Of a stretch of 36,468 nucleotides of DNA, positions 1 to 8,822 are shown one piece after another. The notes beneath the pieces are model-generated. The model was not told where the DNA came from and ran no database searches. It saw only the letters and a list, made by a program, of their open reading frames with translations. A program made the translations under genes and the position numbers. The first letter of the stretch is position 1; every line of letters begins with the position of its first letter. Source of the DNA: Bacteroidota bacterium (GTDB lineage: Bacteria; Bacteroidota; Ignavibacteria; Ignavibacteriales; Melioribacteraceae); assembly GCA_023447335.1 (NCBI GenBank), contig JAEXOD010000004.1, positions 1 through 36,468 on the forward strand. Direction: 5' to 3'.

Positions 1-411
1 CCTTGGAATATTAAATCCGAGATGGATTTTTTTAGAAAAACTACTTACGGGTATCCGATTATAATGGGTTTTAATACTTATTTATCTTTGAAAGAACCCT
101 TAGTTGGGAGAACAAATATTGTTGTTACCCAAAAAAATATTAAAAATTTTGAAAATGTTTATTTTGTTAATAGTTTACAAAAAGCATTAATGCTTGCAGA
201 AACAATAAATAATAAGAAACTATTTATAATTGGTGGTGGTAAAATTTTTGAACAGACTATTAATATTGTAGATCTTATTATAATAAGCCGCATTAAAGGG
301 ATATATGAAGGTGATTCGTTTTTCCCTGAATTAAATTTAAATGTTTGGGAATTGTATAACCTGGAAAATAAAATAAAATTTAACATTGAGTATTATAGAA
401 GAAAGATATAA
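1..411 (+). CDS. folA: Dihydrofolate reductase, 5' partial
   Basis: Reduces dihydrofolate to tetrahydrofolate with NADPH in the cytosol. The reading frame is open from base 1, so the gene is cut at its 5' end and lacks roughly the first 20 residues; the internal ATG at 22 is not the true start. Visible are the folate-site segment PWNIKSEMDFF, where Glu7 of the visible part sits at the position of the catalytic acid (Asp in E. coli, Glu in animal enzymes), the segment PIIMGFNTY, the GRTN turn, and FIIGGGKIFEQ, the Gly-Gly nucleotide-binding turn. The stop at 409-411 directly abuts the mutL ATG at 412, so the two genes are probably co-transcribed. The family call is secure; the N-terminus lies outside the window. 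Confidence 0.92.
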   Translation, partial: PWNIKSEMDFFRKTTYGYPIIMGFNTYLSLKEPLVGRTNIVVTQKNIKNFENVYFVNSLQKALMLAETINNKKLFIIGGGKIFEQTINIVDLIIISRIKGIYEGDSFFPELNLNVWELYNLENKIKFNIEYYRRKI

Positions 412-2256
412 ATGAAAATAAATATACTACCCGAATATATAGCAAATAAAATAGCTGCAGGAGAAGTAGTTCAGCGTCCGGAATCAGTTCTAAAAGAATT
501 GATGGAAAATTCTATTGATGCAAAAGCTGAATCGATTGAAGTTGTAATTAGAAATGCAGGTAAAAGTCTAATTCAAATAATTGATAACGGTGAGGGCATG
601 TCTGAAGATGATGCAAAGCTGAGCATTCAAAGACATGCAACAAGTAAAATTAAAACTTATGAAGATTTAGAAGCAATTAGGACATTTGGATTTAGAGGAG
701 AAGCATTAAGCTCAATTGCCGCAGTAAGTTTGTTAGAAATTAAAACTAGAACCATAAATGATGAAATTGGCACAATAATAAAAGTTAATGAAAACAACAA
801 TATAACTTTAGAAAAAGGTTCTTTTCCGGTTGGTACATCAATTGCTGTTAAAAATATATTTTACAATACACCTGCCAGAAGAAATTTTTTAAAGAGTAAT
901 TCTACCGAACTTAAGCATATAACTGATACATTTAAAAAAATTGCAATTAGTTATCCTCAAATTTCATTTAAGCTATTTATTGATGATGATATTATTTTTA
1001 ATTTGCCTTCAGAGAGTTTAAGTGAAAGATTAAAAAGCATTTTCGGCGAAAATATAATAGATTCATTAATTGAGGTTAAAGAACCGACCGATTATATTTC
1101 TATAAATGGATATATTGCTAAGCCAACTTATTTACGAAAAAGTAAAGCTGAACAGTTCCTTTTTATAAATAAACGATTTGTAGTGAGTAAAATAGTAAAC
1201 CATGCTGTTTTTACTGCTTTCGAAAATATCTTGGAGAAAGGAGATTATCCTTTTTTTGTATTATTTTTGGAGATTGACCCTGCTAAAGTAGATATAAATG
1301 TGCATCCCTCAAAATTAGAAGTAAAGTTTGATGAAGAAAAAGACATATACTTATTTGTGCATGCCGTTGTAAAGAAAAGTATAGGCAGCTATGATTTAGT
1401 TCCGAGTATGAGATTTGTTGATTCTTCAAAAGAAACCGAATCAATTAAGTTTAATGATTTTGTACGTACCGAAAAAAATGATTATACAGATAGACCTTTT
1501 GTGAAAGAGCACAAAAATGGAGGTATTTTTAGTGAATCTGAAATAGAAAAAATATTTGGAACAATTAAATCGGAGATACAAAATAATATCGGAGTCGGAG
1601 AGGTGAGTGAGCCGTTTACAGAAAGAAAAAACAATGAAATTTATCATCAACAAATTGATTTTGGTCCTGAACATACAGAAGTGAGTTCTCCATTTATTGT
1701 TTCATTACACAATAAATACATACTATCACAAGTAAAATCCGGATTAATGATAATAGACCAACATGTTGCCCATGAAAGAATTTTATATGAAAATGCATTA
1801 AATTCGATAAATCAACAATTACAAATGTCGCAGCAATTACTTTTTCCTCAATCATTAAAACTTGATCCCGGAGATTATGAACTTGTACTAGAACTTAGGG
1901 AAAAATTGTACAGTTTGGGATTTGAGATAAAATTTTACAATGATTTTAATATAACAATATTAGGAGTTCCGTTTGAGATAAAACCGGGACAAGAAAAACA
2001 ACTTTTATTAGAATTGTTGGAAGAGTATAGACAAAATCAACGAATCGGAAATTTGGAAGTAGTAGATAATATTGCTAAATCATTTTCTTGTAAAGCTGCA
2101 ATTAAAGCCGGAGATAGGTTAAGTGAACAGGAAATGAGAGCATTGGTTGATAAACTTTTTGCAACACAAATGCCATATGTTTGTCCGCATGGCAGACCAA
2201 TTGTAATAAAAATACCTTTAAATGAATTTGACAGAAGATTTGGTAGAACAAGTTAA
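412..2256 (+). CDS. mutL: DNA mismatch repair protein MutL
   Basis: Mismatch-repair ATPase that links MutS recognition to strand incision. The 614-residue length is normal. The N-terminal GHKL ATPase carries Glu32-Asn33 (general base and Mg ligand), DNGEGM at Asp58, RHATSKI and FGFRGEALSSI. The C-terminal half has the endonuclease signature DQHVAHERILYE starting at Asp449, plus QQLLFP, SCKAAIKAG and CPHGRP at 591-596. This indicates a nicking MutL, as found in bacteria without MutH. The fourth residue of the DQHA motif is Val instead of Ala, a mild change that leaves the metal-binding Asp, His and Glu residues. The start is fixed by the abutting folA stop and the canonical N-terminus (ILPEYIANKIAAGEVV). 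Confidence 0.97.
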   Translation: MKINILPEYIANKIAAGEVVQRPESVLKELMENSIDAKAESIEVVIRNAGKSLIQIIDNGEGMSEDDAKLSIQRHATSKIKTYEDLEAIRTFGFRGEALSSIAAVSLLEIKTRTINDEIGTIIKVNENNNITLEKGSFPVGTSIAVKNIFYNTPARRNFLKSNSTELKHITDTFKKIAISYPQISFKLFIDDDIIFNLPSESLSERLKSIFGENIIDSLIEVKEPTDYISINGYIAKPTYLRKSKAEQFLFINKRFVVSKIVNHAVFTAFENILEKGDYPFFVLFLEIDPAKVDINVHPSKLEVKFDEEKDIYLFVHAVVKKSIGSYDLVPSMRFVDSSKETESIKFNDFVRTEKNDYTDRPFVKEHKNGGIFSESEIEKIFGTIKSEIQNNIGVGEVSEPFTERKNNEIYHQQIDFGPEHTEVSSPFIVSLHNKYILSQVKSGLMIIDQHVAHERILYENALNSINQQLQMSQQLLFPQSLKLDPGDYELVLELREKLYSLGFEIKFYNDFNITILGVPFEIKPGQEKQLLLELLEEYRQNQRIGNLEVVDNIAKSFSCKAAIKAGDRLSEQEMRALVDKLFATQMPYVCPHGRPIVIKIPLNEFDRRFGRTS

Positions 2257-2260
2257 AATA

Positions 2261-3136
2261 ATGATGAAATTAAAATACTATATAAAGTTAATTAGAGTTA
2301 CACAATGGTCAAAAAACATATTCATTTTTGTACCTTTGGTTTTTGCCAAAAAGTTGTTTTTATTGGAAACATTTGAAATTGCGATTTTTGCTTTTTTTCA
2401 ATTTTGTATTGTTAGTAGCACGGTTTATATATTTAACGATATTATTGATGTTGACCACGATAGAGAACATCCTACTAAGAAATTTAGACCTTTAGCAAGC
2501 GGAAAAATAAAAATTAAATCTGCTATTGTTTTGTTATTTTCATTTCTGATTATTTTAATTCCCGGATTTTTCTTCTTTAATTTAAAATTTAATATCTTAC
2601 TGGTTTTATATTTATTGTTAAACACTGCATATACTCTTAAATTAAAAAATGTGGTTATATTAGATATTTTATCTCTTGCAGCAGGATTTGTGATACGTGT
2701 ATTAGCAGGAGCATATGTTATTTCCGTACCTGTATCTAATTGGTTAATCTTAAGTACACTGTTTGTATCTATATTTTTAGCGGTAATTAAACGAAGAAGT
2801 GAACTTGCATTTAATTCCGAAGTTGAAAAAACTAGAAAAGTATTAAAGAATTATACACTGACATTTTTAGATCAATTAACTACTATTTCAGCAACCGGAC
2901 TTATTGTTGCATATGCTTTATATGCAGTATCAGCAAGTACTATTCAAAATTTTCATACCGAATACTTAATCTTTACTATAATATTTGTTGTTTACGGAAT
3001 ATTTAGATACATGTATTTAATGCATGTTAAAAGGATGGGCGAAAATCCTATTGATGTAATATTTAAAGATTTTGGAATGATTCTTAATATATTTTTATAT
3101 ATTGTGAGTATAATTTTAATAATATATTTTCAATGA
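2261..3136 (+). CDS. UbiA-family prenyltransferase, decaprenyl-phosphate phosphoribosyltransferase-like
   Basis: Integral membrane protein of the UbiA superfamily, closest in pattern to 5-phosphoribosyl-1-pyrophosphate:polyprenyl-phosphate phosphoribosyltransferases (mycobacterial Rv3806c type). The N-terminus (KLIRVTQWSKNIFIFVPL) is typical of that subgroup. The metal/diphosphate motif NDxxDxxxD is intact (Asn59, Asp60, Asp63, Asp67 from the start used here), followed by the RPLASGKI loop and the YTLKLK segment near the second Asp motif. About nine hydrophobic segments follow. An in-frame ATG at 2222 would overlap mutL by 35 bases and add 13 residues absent from the family, so I prefer ATG 2261 (alternative 2264). 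The DprE1/DprE2-type epimerase genes usually needed to convert the product are not nearby. The substrate is inferred; the family is secure. Confidence 0.85.
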   Translation: MMKLKYYIKLIRVTQWSKNIFIFVPLVFAKKLFLLETFEIAIFAFFQFCIVSSTVYIFNDIIDVDHDREHPTKKFRPLASGKIKIKSAIVLLFSFLIILIPGFFFFNLKFNILLVLYLLLNTAYTLKLKNVVILDILSLAAGFVIRVLAGAYVISVPVSNWLILSTLFVSIFLAVIKRRSELAFNSEVEKTRKVLKNYTLTFLDQLTTISATGLIVAYALYAVSASTIQNFHTEYLIFTIIFVVYGIFRYMYLMHVKRMGENPIDVIFKDFGMILNIFLYIVSIILIIYFQ

Positions 3137-3606
3137 TGAAAAAAAATATTTATGCATTATTTTTATTAATTGTTTTTGCGGGTTGTTCCGGTAAAAATGT
3201 AATGTACCAAAAAGTTAGCGGTAACGACAACGCTGATATCGAATTAAAGAGTTTGTACGTCTGGGTTGATAAAATGCCCGGGTCCAACAGAAGTAATAAT
3301 TTGAAATTATCTGCTGACTTGATTATCGAAGAATCGGATAATTATAATTTTAGTTTACTGAAATTAAATAAGATTATTATCCTTCAAGACAGTTTATTGG
3401 TTTATAATTTTAAACCGGTCGTAAAAGATAACCCTTTATTTAATAAGAAAGGTAAAAGAAACATAATAATATCTACACTCGAAAAAACAGACTTACCGGA
3501 GATATTTGATATTAATAAAGAAATTATAGTGCGTTTTATTTTTGAATATAAAGATAAAAAGTTTATTAATACTTTTAATAAAATTAAAGTGGATGTAACA
3601 TATTAA
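3133..3606 (+). CDS. Predicted lipoprotein of unknown function
   Basis: A 157-residue protein I do not recognise. It begins with two Met and two Lys residues, then a hydrophobic stretch and a lipobox-like FAGC with Cys18, so it is probably an exported lipoprotein. The -3 residue is Phe rather than Leu, which is tolerated but not ideal. The mature part is rich in beta-strand-like alternation and lysine, with no catalytic motif visible. The start overlaps the UbiA-family stop in an ATGATG/TGA arrangement (3133-3138), suggesting translational coupling; ATG 3136 is equally possible. It precedes the CNNM/CorC gene by two bases. Function unknown; the lipoprotein call is moderately sure. Confidence 0.7.
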   Translation: MMKKNIYALFLLIVFAGCSGKNVMYQKVSGNDNADIELKSLYVWVDKMPGSNRSNNLKLSADLIIEESDNYNFSLLKLNKIIILQDSLLVYNFKPVVKDNPLFNKKGKRNIIISTLEKTDLPEIFDINKEIIVRFIFEYKDKKFINTFNKIKVDVTY

Positions 3607-3608
3607 TT

Positions 3609-4845
3609 ATGGAATATTGGGTACTACTAATACTTTTACTTTTAAGCGGAATCTTTTCATCTACAGAAATTGCATATTTAACTGCAAATAGAATAAAAAT
3701 TGAAATTAGGTCTAGGAAAAATAATTATCCGTCACAAGTTGCAAATTATTTTATTAAACATACTTCTATTTTTTTTTACGACAATTTTAATTTCAAATAA
3801 TATTGTAAATATTTCTTTTGCTTCTATATTTTCGGTAATTGCCGTAAGATCTTTTGGATTTAATGATGTTTATGTTCTTGTTCTATCTACTATTTTAGTT
3901 TTATTAATTGGTGAATTAATTCCAAAATATATTGCACGTGAATCTGCAGACAAAGTATTAACTTTATTTATTATTCCGATACGCTTCATATCATTCTTAT
4001 TATTCCCAATTGTAAAGATATTTTCGTTTCTATCTGTATCACTATTAAATAGAGGAAATTCGAAGAGTGAAAACTTACTTCACTTATTTGACAGAGAAGA
4101 TATCAATGAATTAATAGAAGAAAGTGCCGAAGCTGGAATTGTAGATGAAGTGCAATCTAATATACTTAGAAATTTGGTGGAATTTGGTAACCAAAAAGTC
4201 TATGAGGCTATGAAACCCCGAACTGAAATTGTTGGTGTAGAAATAAGTTCGGAAATAAATACTGTATATAAAACATTTATTGAATCCGGATATTCAAAAT
4301 TGATTGTTTATGAAGAAACTTTAGATGATATTAAAGGTGTTATAATAGCATACGACTTATTTAAAAGACCGACTAACATAAAAGATATTTTGCGTCCAAT
4401 AATATTTGTACCCGAAACAAAAAAAAGTTTAGATATGCTAAACATGTTTTTGGATAAACATGTTTCAATAGCCGTAGTTGTTGATGAATTTGGGGGAACT
4501 GCCGGAATTGTTACGGTTGAAGATATTTTAGAAGAAGTATTAGGTGAAATTAACGATGAGTTTGATTTAAATGAAGACTTCCAATTTAAGCAAATTGATA
4601 ATAAAACTTTTGTAATTAGCGGTAAGGCAGAAGTTGATTTGCTGAATCAAAAATTTGATATAGGAATACCTGAAGGAGATTACGAAACAGTCGCCGGATA
4701 TATTATTAATAATGTTAACAGAATTCCTATTAAAGGCGAAATGTTAAAATTGGGTAATTTCAATATTCAAATATTAAATTCTGATTTAAAGAAAATAATC
4801 TTGATAAAATTATTTATTGAAAATATTGAATCTGAAGAAAATTAA
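3609..4845 (+). pseudogene. CNNM/CorC-HlyC family membrane protein, frameshifted at a T9 tract
   Basis: Two reading frames together encode one hemolysin-C/CorC-type protein of the kind implicated in Mg2+/Co2+ handling (GldE in Bacteroidota belongs here). Frame one, from ATG 3609, gives the expected start (LLLLSGIFSSTEIAYLTANR) and ends at a stop at 3798-3800. The other frame takes over near 3778 with TTILISNNIVNI, which is the continuation of the CNNM domain. It goes on through the membrane segments, the CBS pair (MKPRTEIVGVE, then VDEFGGTAGIVTVEDILEEV) and the C-terminal CorC_HlyC domain to 4845. The junction lies in nine consecutive T (3769-3777); eight T would join the frames into about 411 residues, a normal length. 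This could be a true mutation, a homopolymer sequencing error or slippage. A separate protein starting at ATG 3700 is unlikely because its first 23 residues match nothing in the family. Confidence 0.88.
3769..3777 (+). other. T9 homopolymer at the CNNM/CorC frame junction
   Basis: Nine T in a row, flanked by A and ACG, lie exactly where the CNNM/CorC coding frame changes. Removing one T restores a continuous domain reading SIFFTTILISNN. Tracts of this length are prone to polymerase slippage and to read errors. It is one of the longest homopolymers I noticed in coding DNA here; an A9 tract at 4886-4894 lies in the downstream rhodanese gene, which stays in frame. Confidence 0.8.
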
Positions 4846-4856
4846 AAAGGTAATTT

Positions 4857-5231
4857 ATGAGCATATTTAGCAAACTTTTCGGTTCAAAAAAAAATGAAAC
4901 AAACAGTGTTATTATAATAAAAGATTTAAATTGGAAGGAATTTTACGAAAGATTTAATAATTCAAGTAATTCTATGTTACTTGATGTAAGAACACCTGAA
5001 GAATATAGTCAATTACGAATACCGGGTTCATTATTAATTGATATTCATTTACCTGATTTTAAAGAAAGAATATCAAAATTAGATCGTAATAAAGAATACT
5101 TTGTTTATTGTAAAAGGGGAATTCGCAGCATGAATGCCGCTAATTTAATGTGCGAATTAGGGTTTACAAAAATTGTAAATCTAACAGGCGGTATAACAAC
5201 TTGGGAAGGTCCAACAGAGACCGATATATAA
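4857..5231 (+). CDS. Rhodanese-domain protein
   Basis: A 124-residue single rhodanese domain, a sulfurtransferase or thiol-carrier fold. The first 30 residues are a polar, lysine-rich leader without a signal peptide. The domain shows LLDVRTPEEYSQLRIPGS (CH2A-like DVR motif), the active-site loop YCKRGIRS with the catalytic Cys85 in a six-residue loop as in sulfur-specific rhodaneses, and the closing VNLTGGITTWEG. An AAAAGG sequence sits just upstream of the ATG. The gene lies 11 bases behind the CNNM/CorC gene and 25 bases before tgt, within the long + strand run. The physiological sulfur donor and acceptor cannot be read from the sequence. An A9 tract occurs early in the gene but the frame is intact. 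Confidence 0.9.
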   Translation: MSIFSKLFGSKKNETNSVIIIKDLNWKEFYERFNNSSNSMLLDVRTPEEYSQLRIPGSLLIDIHLPDFKERISKLDRNKEYFVYCKRGIRSMNAANLMCELGFTKIVNLTGGITTWEGPTETDI

Positions 5232-5256
5232 GATAATTTAAGGAAAAACTACTAAA

Positions 5257-6405
5257 TTGAAATTCGAATTATTACAAACAGATAAAAAAAGTAAAGCTAG
5301 ACTAGGAAAAATTGAAACGGATCATGGAGTAATTAATACTCCGATATTTATGCCCGTTGGTACTCAAGGCACTGTAAAAGCAGTTTCTCAAAGGATTTTG
5401 AAAGATGAAATTAAGGCGGAAATTATTTTATCTAATACATATCATCTTTACTTAAGACCTACTACAAATGTATTAGAAGAAGCAGGAGGTTTGCATAATT
5501 TTATTAATTGGGAAAGACCTATCTTAACAGATAGTGGCGGATTTCAAATATTTAGCTTAAATGAACTCAGAAAACTTAAATATGACGGTGTAGAATTTAT
5601 GAGTCACCTTGACGGTAGTAAACATTTTTTTACTCCGGAAAAAGTAATTGGTATACAACGTTCAATTGGTTCGGATATAATGATGGTTTTGGATGAGTGT
5701 ACTCCATATCCATGTGATTATGAATATGCTAAAAAATCAATGGAGTTAACTTCGAGATGGGCTATATTAAATAAAGAAGCATTTGAAAAAACTTCACCTC
5801 TTTACGGAAAATCACAAGCATTATTTGGAATTATTCAAGGAAGCGTTTTTAATGATTTACGTGAAAGAAGTGCAAAAGAATTAATTGATTTAGATTTTAA
5901 CGGATATGCGATAGGTGGGTTAGCGGTTGGTGAACCGACTGATAAAATGTATGAAATGATCGATTTTACGACGGATTTTATGCCCAATTATAAACCCAGA
6001 TACTTGATGGGTGTGGGACGACCCGAAAATATATTAGAAGGAATTGCTAGAGGAATTGATATGTTTGATTGTGTTATGCCAACAAGAAATGCACGAAACG
6101 CTTATCTTTTCACAAAAAAAGGATATTTAACAATAAGAAATGCAATTTATAAAACAGATTTTAGACCGATAGACGAAACTTGTAACTGTTACACTTGTAA
6201 AAACTTTACTCGTGCTTATTTAAGACATTTATTTGTAGCAAAAGAAATATTGGCTTTAGAGTTAGCAACTATTCACAATTTGTCATTTTATCTAAACTTA
6301 ATAAGAGAGGCTAGGGAGCATATACAAAACGAAACATTTTTTGACTGGAAAGAAATTACAATAAAAAATATAACAAATAATATCAAAAATAATTCGGAGG
6401 AATAA
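5257..6405 (+). CDS. tgt: tRNA-guanine transglycosylase (queuosine)
   Basis: Exchanges guanine 34 of GUN-anticodon tRNAs for preQ1 during queuosine synthesis. The 382-residue length is typical. Visible are the general acid Asp92 in LTDSGGFQIFSL, the nucleophile Asp271 in GIDMFDCVMPTRNAR, and the zinc site Cys309, Cys311, Cys314 and His340. The start is TTG at 5257, preceded by an AAGGAAAA Shine-Dalgarno; no ATG gives the conserved N-terminus (KFELLQTDKKSKARLGKI). The next gene, yajC, overlaps its stop by one base. The tgt-yajC order is a common bacterial arrangement. The rest of the queuosine pathway is not in the window. Confidence 0.97.
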   Translation: MKFELLQTDKKSKARLGKIETDHGVINTPIFMPVGTQGTVKAVSQRILKDEIKAEIILSNTYHLYLRPTTNVLEEAGGLHNFINWERPILTDSGGFQIFSLNELRKLKYDGVEFMSHLDGSKHFFTPEKVIGIQRSIGSDIMMVLDECTPYPCDYEYAKKSMELTSRWAILNKEAFEKTSPLYGKSQALFGIIQGSVFNDLRERSAKELIDLDFNGYAIGGLAVGEPTDKMYEMIDFTTDFMPNYKPRYLMGVGRPENILEGIARGIDMFDCVMPTRNARNAYLFTKKGYLTIRNAIYKTDFRPIDETCNCYTCKNFTRAYLRHLFVAKEILALELATIHNLSFYLNLIREAREHIQNETFFDWKEITIKNITNNIKNNSEE

Positions 6406-6710
6406 TGAATTTACTTTTTGCATTTCAAGGATCAAATGGTGGCGGAAGCTTAGTTTCAACTTTAGTTATGTTCGGTGCAATTTTTGCGATTTTTTATTTT
6501 ATGATAATAAGACCTCAGCAAAAAAGAGCAAAAGAACGCGAGGCATTACTAAATGCAATCAAAAAGGGGGATAAAGTAATTACAAGTGGTGGTTTACACG
6601 GAGTAATTGCAGGTATTGAAGAAAAAACAATTTTACTCGACTTGGGAAATAATATTAAAGTTAAAATTGAAAGAAGTGCTGTTACAACAGTTGTTAGTGA
6701 AGGGAAATAA
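6405..6710 (+). CDS. yajC: Preprotein translocase accessory subunit YajC
   Basis: Small inner-membrane protein that associates with SecDF next to the SecYEG channel. It has 101 residues with a single hydrophobic segment around 18-36, followed by the family signature MIIRPQQKRAKE and a basic cytosolic domain with KKGDKVITSGGLHGVIAGI. The start is well defined: GGAGG at 6396-6400 lies four bases before ATG 6405, which overlaps the tgt stop (TAATG). Its own stop overlaps the ribBA ATG in the same way. secD/secF are not adjacent here. Confidence 0.96.
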   Translation: MNLLFAFQGSNGGGSLVSTLVMFGAIFAIFYFMIIRPQQKRAKEREALLNAIKKGDKVITSGGLHGVIAGIEEKTILLDLGNNIKVKIERSAVTTVVSEGK

Positions 6711-7912
6711 TGTTTTGTAAAGTTGAAGAAGCAGTTCAAATTATTAAAGACGGTAAGATACTAATAGTCATTGATGAAGAAGATAGAGAAAATGAAGGTG
6801 ACTTTGTTTGTGCCGGTCAGTTTATAACTCCTGAAATAGTTAATTTTATGGCTAAATACGGTAGAGGGATGATTTGCACACCTATGACCGAAGAGGCTTT
6901 AGACCAATTAAATTTGGATTTGATGGTCGGAACAAACACTGCTTTACACGGCACTCAATTTACAGTAACCGTTGATGCCTCAGAGGGGACAACAACAGGT
7001 ATTAGCGCACATGATAGAGCAATCACAATAAAAAAATTATCAAATCCTGATTCGAAACCTGAAGATTTTGGTCGTCCGGGGCATATATTTCCGTTAAAAG
7101 CTGCAAAAGACGGGGTATTAAGAAGAGCCGGTCATACTGAAGCGGTAGTAGATCTTTGTAAACTTGCCGGTATTTATCCTACCGGTGTGTTATGCGAAAT
7201 TTTAAATGAAGACGGAAGTATGGCACGTCTTGATGATTTAAAAATTATTGCAGAAAAGTTTAATCTTAAGATTCTAACGGTAACCGATTTGATTAAGTAT
7301 AGAATGAAAAAGGATAAATTAATTGAAAGAATCGAATCTATTAATTTTCCCACTAATTTTGGCGATTTTAATTTAACTGTTTATAAGTCAAAACAAGATA
7401 ATAAAGAACATGTTGTTCTAATTAAAGGTGATATCGCTACTAGTGAACCTGTTTTAGTAAGAGTGCATTCAGAATGTTTAACGGGGGATGTTTTTCATTC
7501 ATTGCGCTGCGATTGCCATGACCAACTTATACATTCAATTGAAGTAATTGAAAAAGAAGGACGCGGTGTACTTTTATATATGCGTCAAGAAGGTAGAGGT
7601 ATTGGGTTAGGCAATAAGATTAAAGCTTATCATTTGCAAGATAAAGGTCGCGATACTGTAGAAGCTAATATTGAATTAGGATTTAAAGCTGATTTAAGAG
7701 ATTATGGAATCGGTGCGCAAATCTTACATGATTTAGGTATTGAACAAATACGTTTGTTAACAAATAATCCAAAAAAAATAATCGGATTAAAGGGATATGG
7801 CATAGAAATAATAGAAAGAGTGCCAATCGAAATAAAACCTAACGAAAAGAATAAAAAGTATCTCAAAACAAAACGCGATAAGCTAGGACATTTAATTCTA
7901 AAAAATGATTAG
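6710..7912 (+). CDS. ribBA: Bifunctional 3,4-dihydroxy-2-butanone-4-phosphate synthase / GTP cyclohydrolase II
   Basis: Supplies both precursors of riboflavin: dihydroxybutanone phosphate from ribulose-5-phosphate and the pyrimidine intermediate from GTP. The 400-residue fusion is standard. The N-terminal RibB domain (about 1-200) shows DEEDRENEGDF from Asp22 and GHTEAVVDLCKLAG. The C-terminal RibA domain (about 205-400) shows zinc cysteines 256, 267 and 269 in SECLTGDVFHSLRCDC, then MRQEGRGIGL and NNPKKI. Both active sites look complete. The ATG overlaps the yajC stop by one base. No FMN-riboswitch-like leader is possible at this position inside the operon. Other rib genes are not in the window. 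Confidence 0.97.
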   Translation: MFCKVEEAVQIIKDGKILIVIDEEDRENEGDFVCAGQFITPEIVNFMAKYGRGMICTPMTEEALDQLNLDLMVGTNTALHGTQFTVTVDASEGTTTGISAHDRAITIKKLSNPDSKPEDFGRPGHIFPLKAAKDGVLRRAGHTEAVVDLCKLAGIYPTGVLCEILNEDGSMARLDDLKIIAEKFNLKILTVTDLIKYRMKKDKLIERIESINFPTNFGDFNLTVYKSKQDNKEHVVLIKGDIATSEPVLVRVHSECLTGDVFHSLRCDCHDQLIHSIEVIEKEGRGVLLYMRQEGRGIGLGNKIKAYHLQDKGRDTVEANIELGFKADLRDYGIGAQILHDLGIEQIRLLTNNPKKIIGLKGYGIEIIERVPIEIKPNEKNKKYLKTKRDKLGHLILKND

Positions 7913-7923
7913 ATGAGGTTAAA

Positions 7924-8811
7924 TTGAAAGAATTAGGTATTAAAAGTAATTTTTTAGCTATAGAGAAAAAATATTCAAACTTTAAAGATTCAAAAATAGT
8001 TGTTTTATCTGCTCCTTTTGAAAAAACAGTAAGCTATGGCAAAGGGACAGCGAAAGGTCCGAAAGGAATAATATCTGCTTCTCATTATGTAGAGTTCTAT
8101 GACGAAGAATTAGACAGAGAACTATGTTTTGAAAAAGGAATTTGTACTCTAGAGGAATTAAATCTCACAGATTTATCTCCTAAAAAAGCATTAGAATTGA
8201 TTTATAAAACTACAAAAGAAATTGTTGCGTTAGGTAAATTTGTTGTAGTTTTAGGCGGTGAGCATTCAATAAGTTATGCACCTATTAAAGCTCATTTAGA
8301 AAGTTATGAAAATGTTTCGATATTGCAATTTGATGCTCATTCGGATTTACGTGATTCATATCAGGGAAGTATTTACTCTCATGCATCGGTTATGGCTCGT
8401 GTTTCTGAACTTACTAAAAGTATCACTCAGGTGGGAATAAGAGCTCAAGCAATCGAAGAAAGTAAATTCATTAAAGAAAATGGCATAAAGACATTTTATG
8501 CGCGTGATTTAAGAACAAGTAAATACGAAAATTGGCAAACCGAAGTATTAAATACATTAAAAGAAAATGTTTATATTACTTTTGATGTTGACGGATTAGA
8601 TCCAGCAATAATTCCGGCGACCGGAACTCCTGAACCCGGAGGTCTATTATGGGATGAGACTATGAATCTTTTGCATCTAATCGGAAAAAACCGTAATATT
8701 ATTGGATTAGATGTTGTAGAATTGGCGCCCTCCAAAAAAGATGAAATGAGTAGTTTTAATGCTGCTAAATTAACTTATAAAATACTTAATTATGCTTTTA
8801 TAAACAAATAA
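7924..8811 (+). CDS. Agmatinase/arginase-family ureohydrolase
   Basis: Binuclear manganese ureohydrolase, most likely agmatinase (agmatine to putrescine plus urea), though arginase, formiminoglutamase or guanidinobutyrase cannot be excluded. Metal-binding motifs are complete: GGEHS with His114, DAHSDLR with Asp137, His139 and Asp141, and FDVDGLDP with Asp221 and Asp223. The 295-residue length fits the family. The start is TTG at 7924, with GAGG at 7915-7918 as Shine-Dalgarno; no suitable ATG gives the full N-terminus. It sits 11 bases after ribBA and 11 before the NfeD gene. No arginine decarboxylase or polyamine partner is in the window. Confidence 0.88.
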   Translation: MKELGIKSNFLAIEKKYSNFKDSKIVVLSAPFEKTVSYGKGTAKGPKGIISASHYVEFYDEELDRELCFEKGICTLEELNLTDLSPKKALELIYKTTKEIVALGKFVVVLGGEHSISYAPIKAHLESYENVSILQFDAHSDLRDSYQGSIYSHASVMARVSELTKSITQVGIRAQAIEESKFIKENGIKTFYARDLRTSKYENWQTEVLNTLKENVYITFDVDGLDPAIIPATGTPEPGGLLWDETMNLLHLIGKNRNIIGLDVVELAPSKKDEMSSFNAAKLTYKILNYAFINK

Positions 8812-8822
8812 CCATTAATAAT

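Noticed and set aside
1756..1791. MutL DQHA motif with Val in place of Ala.
   Set aside because: The metal-binding Asp, His and Glu residues and the other endonuclease motifs remain, so function should be unaffected.
3700..3770. ATG at 3700 as the start of an independent short CNNM protein.
   Set aside because: The first 23 codons in that frame do not resemble the family and overlap the well-conserved N-terminal frame; the frame switch at the T9 tract explains both pieces better.
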